Source: Bacteroidota bacterium (GTDB taxonomy: Bacteria; Bacteroidota; Bacteroidia; JAADEI01). From it: a stretch of 10,624 bases of DNA. The translations under genes were made by a program, and so were the position numbers. Shown here piece by piece: positions 5,827 through 10,624 of the stretch (its first letter is position 1; every line of letters begins with the position of its first letter). The notes under the pieces were generated by a model that was given only the letters and a program-made list of their open reading frames with translations, ran no database searches and was not told where the DNA came from. The stretch spans positions 1 through 10,624 of the forward strand of contig JAJRPU010000184.1 in the NCBI GenBank assembly GCA_024280615.1. The letters run 5' to 3'.

Positions 5827-8440
5827 AATACTTACAAGAGTAATAATCGGCTTTATTGTTGTGTGTTTGAATATAACTTATGGACAGACTTCTGTTGATT
5901 ACAGAATTCCGAAAAAATATATCGTAGCAGGGATTAACATAGAAGGGGCAGATGATGTCTCACCACAACTGGTAAAAGCATTAATAGGCATAAAGGAAAA
6001 TCAGGAAATTCAAATTCCCGGAGACGAGCTTCGGGACGCTATTAAACGACTATGGGAACATGGGCTTTTCCAGGATGTCTCTGTAGTCATTGATAGTGTT
6101 TATGGCAACAGGATATGGCTAACCTTCAAAGTCGTAAAACAACCTTTAATCTCTGGCTTCATCATTGAAGGAGTGTCCAAATCTGATGCAGACGAGGTCT
6201 CAGAAATCTTGGAGCAATACAAAGGCAAGTCTTATTCCGAGGCTATTAAGGAGAACATTAAGGCTTCCACGCTCTCATATTTTGAACATAAAGGCTTCCT
6301 CCTGGCAAAAGTCAATGTATCTAAGCATTCCTTTGATTCAGTCCGCAACCAAATAAAGCTTAAAATAGCCATAGACAAAGGATACAAAAGCAGAATAGAC
6401 AGGGTATTGTTTTACGGCAACAAACATTTTTCTGACTATAGACTTAAAGCCAAAATGAAAAATACAAAGGAACACTTTAGAATTTGGATTTTCAGACGAC
6501 CTTCCCCAAAAGAATTATTCTGTGGTAATCCATACGAATGCGAAGAGATGCAACTTGAACCTACCAACCTGCTCATCAACACATATAAGTATCTCAGACG
6601 TCGTATTAACCCTAACATTTTTGCATCAAGCCAGTTCAATGATGAAGATTTTGAACAGGACAAATGGACCTTGCTTAAATTCTATCACTCAAAGGGATTT
6701 AGGAACGCAAGAATTTTGAGGGACTCCGTTGAATTCACATACGATGGAGATGTGATTATTAAAATCTGGATATCTGAAGGCAATAAATACTACTTCAGAA
6801 ATATAACTTTCGTTGGAAATACGCTATATCCTGATTCGGTTCTCGCTCAACGACTGAGCATAAAAAAAGGCGACGTATATAACAGAGAACTCTTGGAGCA
6901 AAAATTATATGCTGACCCGGCGGGATTTGACGTGGCTTCCCTATACATGAACAACGGCTATCTGTTTTTCAGTGCCACACCAGTGGAAGTGGCTATAGAA
7001 AACGACTCCGTAGATGTTGAAATCAGAATATACGAAGGTCCTAAGGCATACATTGACCGGGTCACCATTTCCGGAAATACCAAGACACACGACCACGTAA
7101 TAAGAAGAGAATTATATACGGACCCAGGCGAAATATTTTCAAGGGACGACGTGGTCAGGTCCCAACGCCAACTAGCAGCACTTGGATACTTTGACCCTGA
7201 AAATATGCAAATAAATCCCAAGCCCGACCCACAAAAAGGGAAGGTTGACATAGATTATACTGTTTCAGAGCGACCCAGTGACCAAGTGGAGTTAAGTGCA
7301 GGGTTCGGAGGCGGAATGGTCATAGGTAGCTTAGGATTTATACTCAATAATTTTTCTTTACGAGAACTGTTACGAGGGGAAGGCTGGGACCCCATCCCTT
7401 CGGGCGACGGGCAACGACTGACAATAAGGGCACAATCCAACTACACTTACTACCGTTCACTAACTTTCTCATTTACGGAACCGTGGTTCGGCGGCAAAAA
7501 GCCACATTCCTTCACAGTGGCTGCCTATGTTAACCAGATAACCAATGGGAAGAAACCTGACGAGGCAGGCTTCTCAGAACAGCTAACCTGGGGGAGCACC
7601 CTCAGCTGGGGATTCCGTCTCAACTGGCCAGACAATTATTTCTCTTTGTTTACGTCTCTTGAATATCAAAAAATAAAACTCACGAACTCAAACTTTTTCG
7701 GCTTTTTTACAGATGGGTCCACAAACAACCTTTTCACAGAATTCAAACTAGTCAGGAATTCCGTTGACCAGCCTTTGTATCCACGCCAGGGGTCCCAATT
7801 CACACTAACTGCCAGATTCACACCACCCTACTCTCTTCTGTTTCAATCCGGACAGTTCAATGACCCACTAGCAACTTCCATCCAAGACAAATTCAAATGG
7901 CTGGAGTATTATAAACTCAAGTTTGACGCAGAGTGGTATCTACCTGTGTCCAAGAACAGAAAACTTGTTCTCAAAAGTCGCTACAGCATTGGATACCTAG
8001 GCTTCTACAATAACGTATTCAAAGACATGCCTTTTGAACGCTTTGAATTGGGCGGAGATGGACTGTCCAACTTCGCTTATTACGGAAAAGAAATTGTCTC
8101 TCTGAGGGGCTATGACCCATTTGTCCTGTTCGGAACTGCTTTCCATAAGGTCTCTTTTGAGCTGAGGTATCCCGTTACACTAAGTCCAATGTCAACCATC
8201 TATGTCCTTGCTTTCTTGGATGGCGGCATGGCATGGACAGACGCAGCAAACATAAACTTGCTTGATTTCAAGCGGTCAGCAGGAATTGGCGTCAGGTTCC
8301 TGCTTCCAATGGTTGGATTAATGGGATTTGATTTTGGCATAGGATTTGATAAAGGATTATTACCCCCAGAACGATGGGGAGACTACTTCAAGGCACCCTA
8401 CACACGAGTGAACGTCGTTCTGGGATTTGAACCTTACTAA
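5819..8440 (+). CDS. bamA: Outer-membrane protein assembly factor BamA (Omp85)
   Basis: BamA is the central barrel of the BAM complex, which folds and inserts outer-membrane beta-barrel proteins. The 873-aa protein has a signal peptide (residues 1-22, cut before Gln in YG|Q), then five POTRA domains at roughly 33-107, 108-188, 190-322, 325-406 and 409-484, and a C-terminal 16-strand barrel from about 488. Barrel hallmarks are FTEPWFGG (~552-559) and the loop-6 (V/L)RGY motif as SLRGYDP, with Arg763-Gly-Tyr. The third POTRA carries an extra segment (about 228-262) containing two cysteines, Cys235 and Cys241. The protein ends GFEPY, so the last residue is Tyr where the usual barrel signal has Phe. 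It overlaps uppS by 8 bp and is followed after 20 bp by ompH, its periplasmic chaperone partner, an arrangement conserved in Gram-negative bacteria. Confidence 0.96.
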   Translation: MDKILTRVIIGFIVVCLNITYGQTSVDYRIPKKYIVAGINIEGADDVSPQLVKALIGIKENQEIQIPGDELRDAIKRLWEHGLFQDVSVVIDSVYGNRIWLTFKVVKQPLISGFIIEGVSKSDADEVSEILEQYKGKSYSEAIKENIKASTLSYFEHKGFLLAKVNVSKHSFDSVRNQIKLKIAIDKGYKSRIDRVLFYGNKHFSDYRLKAKMKNTKEHFRIWIFRRPSPKELFCGNPYECEEMQLEPTNLLINTYKYLRRRINPNIFASSQFNDEDFEQDKWTLLKFYHSKGFRNARILRDSVEFTYDGDVIIKIWISEGNKYYFRNITFVGNTLYPDSVLAQRLSIKKGDVYNRELLEQKLYADPAGFDVASLYMNNGYLFFSATPVEVAIENDSVDVEIRIYEGPKAYIDRVTISGNTKTHDHVIRRELYTDPGEIFSRDDVVRSQRQLAALGYFDPENMQINPKPDPQKGKVDIDYTVSERPSDQVELSAGFGGGMVIGSLGFILNNFSLRELLRGEGWDPIPSGDGQRLTIRAQSNYTYYRSLTFSFTEPWFGGKKPHSFTVAAYVNQITNGKKPDEAGFSEQLTWGSTLSWGFRLNWPDNYFSLFTSLEYQKIKLTNSNFFGFFTDGSTNNLFTEFKLVRNSVDQPLYPRQGSQFTLTARFTPPYSLLFQSGQFNDPLATSIQDKFKWLEYYKLKFDAEWYLPVSKNRKLVLKSRYSIGYLGFYNNVFKDMPFERFELGGDGLSNFAYYGKEIVSLRGYDPFVLFGTAFHKVSFELRYPVTLSPMSTIYVLAFLDGGMAWTDAANINLLDFKRSAGIGVRFLLPMVGLMGFDFGIGFDKGLLPPERWGDYFKAPYTRVNVVLGFEPY

Positions 8441-8460
8441 ACCCTTAAAAATTTAGAGCC

Positions 8461-9009
8461 ATGCGAAAGACAATAATGAAACTAATGGGGCTTGCTTTTG
8501 GAATGATTGCCTTGTTCACCAGCACAAATGTTTTCGCTCAAAAAGTTGCTGTAATTGATTCCAGAAAGATTCTTGAAAGCATGCCTGAATACAAAGAGGT
8601 TCAGAAGAAACTGGATAGCATAGCAACAGTTTGGAGAAAAGAAATAGACAGTCTCTACAGGGTCATTGACCAGAAATGGAGGCAATACAGGGACGAACGA
8701 CACCTTCTCACAGAACAAATGAGACAACAGAAAGAACAGGAAATCATTGAACTTGAAAAAATGGTAAGAAGAAAACAGAGAGAATATTTCGGTCCTGATG
8801 GTCAGTTCGCAAAGAAACAACGAGAACTAATGGAACCAATTAACGAAAAGGTCTATAATGCCGTTCGGACAGTTGCTCGCAGACTCAGATATGGCATCGT
8901 CTTAGACAAAGCCACCGGTCCAACAGTCTATTTCGTTGAAAGCAGATATGACATTACAGACGAAGTGATTCAAGAATTGGAAAAATCTAAATCGGGGACT
9001 TCTAAATGA
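8461..9009 (+). CDS. ompH: OmpH/Skp-family periplasmic chaperone
   Basis: A 182-aa precursor of the Skp/OmpH family, a trimeric 'jellyfish' chaperone that holds unfolded outer-membrane proteins between the Sec and BAM machineries. The signal peptide spans residues 1-26 with cleavage after VFA, before QKVAVIDSRKILESMPEY, a strand and helix start typical of OmpH. Residues ~43-110 form a long charged helix rich in Lys, Glu, Gln and Arg, consistent with the coiled-coil tentacle; the chain then returns through ~115-145 to a final strand pair (YGIVLDK... VYFVESRYDITDEVI). It lies 20 bp after bamA and overlaps rlmD by 4 bp (ATGA). Many Bacteroidota have two tandem ompH copies here; only one is present. 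ATG at 8461 was chosen as the first in-frame start after the bamA stop; ATG at 8476 would also leave a signal peptide. Confidence 0.88.
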   Translation: MRKTIMKLMGLAFGMIALFTSTNVFAQKVAVIDSRKILESMPEYKEVQKKLDSIATVWRKEIDSLYRVIDQKWRQYRDERHLLTEQMRQQKEQEIIELEKMVRRKQREYFGPDGQFAKKQRELMEPINEKVYNAVRTVARRLRYGIVLDKATGPTVYFVESRYDITDEVIQELEKSKSGTSK

Positions 9010-10367
9010 GACGAGGAAACATTCTCAAGGAAATAGCCATTGAGAAAATTGTCTATGGAGGCAAAGGCTTAGGCTTCCTTAATGGCAAGGCGATATTGGT
9101 CAGCGGGGCAGTGCCCGGCGAAATAGTTGACGTCAAAGTCAAGAAAGTAAAGAAAGACTACACTGAAGGGACGGTCTTCAGATGGGTAGAAAAAGCAGGC
9201 TATCGCACCCAAGCGTTCTGCCAACACTTCAGGACCTGTGGCGGATGCCTATGGCAAGACATTCCTTATGAAAAACAACTGGAACTGAAATATGCTATGG
9301 TTCTGGATGCTTATCAGCACGTTGGCAAATGGCAAGACCCACCAATCAAGACCACAATCCCTTCGCCGAAAGACAAATACTTCAGGAATAAACTGGAATA
9401 TAGCATTACACAAGCGAGAGATAAAGTGGTCATCGGATTTCACAAACGAGGGTCTTGGGAGGAAGTGGTTGACATTCAGCAATGCTACCTGCAACCAGAC
9501 ATATCAGACAAAATAAGGAATGCTCTAAGAGAAATCCTTAATAAAGAAGAGATTCCGGGATATAATCCTGTTACTCATGAGGGTTTGGCTCGTTCACTAA
9601 TTATCAGGTTAACACGCACCGGACAGATAATGGTCATTGTTGTGTTCAAACGGGAACACCACCCTTCCATTGAACCAGTGATGAAATCTCTTAAGTCGGA
9701 GTTTCCAGAAATAACTTCGCTTTATTATGCAATTAATCCGAAGTTGAATGACAGTTTAGCGTATGGCGTGGGCTTCAAACTCGTCCACGGAACACCATAC
9801 ATTGAAGAGGAACTGCTTGGACTCAGGTTCCGAATAAGTCCGCAATCCTTCTTCCAAACAAACCTTTATCAAACCGAAACATTATATAAAACAGCGTTAT
9901 CATTCGCTCACTTACAAGGGTCCGAATTGGTCTATGACCTATATTGTGGCACTGGGACACTGAGCCTGTTGGCTTCCAAACAAGCAAAGAAAGTAGTGGG
10001 AATAGAGATTGTGGAACAGGCAATAGAAAAGGCAAGAGAAAATGCCGAGTTAAACAACATATCCAACGCAGTGTTCTACGTCGGCGATGTCAGGAAGAAA
10101 ATAAATGAAATCATTGAACGGGAAGGCACTCCAGACGTTATAATTACTAATCCAGCACGGGCAGGCATGCATAAAGACGTGGTTAAAACTATCGCTTCTG
10201 TGAAACCCAAACGAATAGTGTATGTGAGTTGCAATCCAGTTACGCAAGCCCGAGACATACGTATGCTCGTTGACACGGCTAATTATGAACTGAAGGTTAT
10301 TCAACCAGTGGACATGTTCCCTCACACACCACATATTGAGACGGTCTCTCTTTTGGAATTAAAATAA
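9006..10367 (+). CDS. rlmD: 23S rRNA (uracil-C5)-methyltransferase RlmD/RumA family
   Basis: A SAM-dependent enzyme that methylates C5 of a uridine in 23S rRNA (U1939 in E. coli); 453 aa. Domain order is a TRAM RNA-binding domain (about residues 4-62), a [4Fe-4S] site with Cys72, Cys78, Cys81 and the distal Cys160, a central RNA-binding domain including SFFQTN (281-286), then the Rossmann methyltransferase with SAM motif DLYCGTGTLS (311-320), the catalytic nucleophile Cys409 in YVSCNP, and the general base Glu445 in PHIETV. The motif that is usually DPxRxG reads NPARAG (382-387), so the usual Asp is Asn. The TrmA/RlmC/RlmD subfamilies are similar; the TRAM domain and cluster favour RlmD, but the target uridine is inferred. 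The start overlaps the ompH stop (ATGA). A linked function with the envelope genes is not evident. Confidence 0.92.
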   Translation: MRRGNILKEIAIEKIVYGGKGLGFLNGKAILVSGAVPGEIVDVKVKKVKKDYTEGTVFRWVEKAGYRTQAFCQHFRTCGGCLWQDIPYEKQLELKYAMVLDAYQHVGKWQDPPIKTTIPSPKDKYFRNKLEYSITQARDKVVIGFHKRGSWEEVVDIQQCYLQPDISDKIRNALREILNKEEIPGYNPVTHEGLARSLIIRLTRTGQIMVIVVFKREHHPSIEPVMKSLKSEFPEITSLYYAINPKLNDSLAYGVGFKLVHGTPYIEEELLGLRFRISPQSFFQTNLYQTETLYKTALSFAHLQGSELVYDLYCGTGTLSLLASKQAKKVVGIEIVEQAIEKARENAELNNISNAVFYVGDVRKKINEIIEREGTPDVIITNPARAGMHKDVVKTIASVKPKRIVYVSCNPVTQARDIRMLVDTANYELKVIQPVDMFPHTPHIETVSLLELK

Positions 10368-10624
10368 TTAGACCACGAAGATACTGTGTTAAGTTCCCAA
10401 ATAAGTATTACTTGACTTACACGCCCCATATATAAGGAAACCATAGACGAGGTGTAGAGTTCACCACAGCAGAGTGTGCAATATTCTTAGATACATATTC
10501 CAAGTTGACAAAATAAAAACCATAAAGTTTACTAATGTTCTACATGTTCAACTCTACTTTCCCCATACCCTTAATCTCCTCTGTGCACTTTGTTATCGCC
10601 CATTGCCACGAGTAACCCTTGTCT
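10368..10624. other. Intergenic region after rlmD, no supported gene
   Basis: The last 257 bases are more AT-rich than the genes before them and have stops in all forward frames. I see no tRNA-like cloverleaf, rho-independent terminator with a U-tract, or Bacteroidota -7 element here. One reverse-strand frame stays open from the right edge (10623) to a stop at 10540-10542, giving 27 residues that I do not recognise. It could be the tail of a convergent gene whose body lies beyond the window, but such a short open frame is also likely by chance. The end of this forward operon probably lies within this stretch. Confidence 0.6.

Noticed and set aside
8482..8820. Reverse-strand open frame of 112 codons antisense to ompH
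   Set aside because: The Phe/Leu-rich translation is the expected mirror of Lys/Glu-rich coiled-coil codons; no independent support.
10343..10374. GGTCT/AGACC inverted repeat spanning the rlmD stop as a terminator
   Set aside because: The stem is 5 bp with a 22-base loop, does not extend, and no U-tract follows.
10540..10623. Partial reverse-strand gene at the right edge
   Set aside because: Only 27 residues are visible, none recognised, and an open frame of that length is likely by chance; mentioned only in the intergenic entry.
1..10624. CRISPR arrays, insertion sequences, tRNAs or integration sites
   Set aside because: No regularly spaced repeats, transposase frames, terminal inverted repeats or cloverleaf sequences were seen; nearly all sequence is accounted for by core genes.

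Overview
This window is a compact, single-strand run of chromosomal housekeeping genes. It most likely comes from a member of the Bacteroidota. Supporting signs are a SecA of the type found in that phylum (an inserted segment in the preprotein-binding region and a SEC-C tail), a DUF6089/PorG-like barrel directly upstream of uppS-bamA-ompH (the order known from Porphyromonas and relatives), the lack of Shine-Dalgarno motifs before the starts, and one TAnnTTTG-type -7 element in a gap between genes.

Layout, all on the + strand: secA (5' end outside the window, 1-2349); a short-chain dehydrogenase/reductase (2333-3055); a GNAT-fold protein of unknown role (3052-4212); a PorG-like outer-membrane barrel (4224-5057); uppS (5071-5826); bamA (5819-8440); ompH/skp (8461-9009); and rlmD/rumA (9006-10367). 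Junctions run from a 17-bp overlap to a 20-bp gap, so the genes are probably co-transcribed, with a possible extra promoter just before uppS. The last 257 bases hold no gene I can support.

Most of the genes serve envelope biogenesis. SecA drives proteins across the inner membrane, OmpH/Skp chaperones unfolded outer-membrane proteins in the periplasm, BamA inserts them, and the PorG-like barrel is probably a BamA client and a part of type IX secretion. UppS makes the lipid carrier for peptidoglycan and glycan export. The reductase and the GNAT protein have no evident link to this theme, and RlmD is an rRNA-modification enzyme at the end of the run.

No gene here is clearly a new system. The strongest unexplained signal is in base composition. 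By hand count the palindromes GATC, TCGA and GCGC do not occur at all in 10.6 kb, and GGCC occurs only twice, both times where a Trp-Pro pair forces it. Codon choice follows: Asp before a C-initial codon is always GAC, and Phe before Asp or Glu is always TTT. This points to long-term selection by restriction-modification systems encoded elsewhere in the genome.
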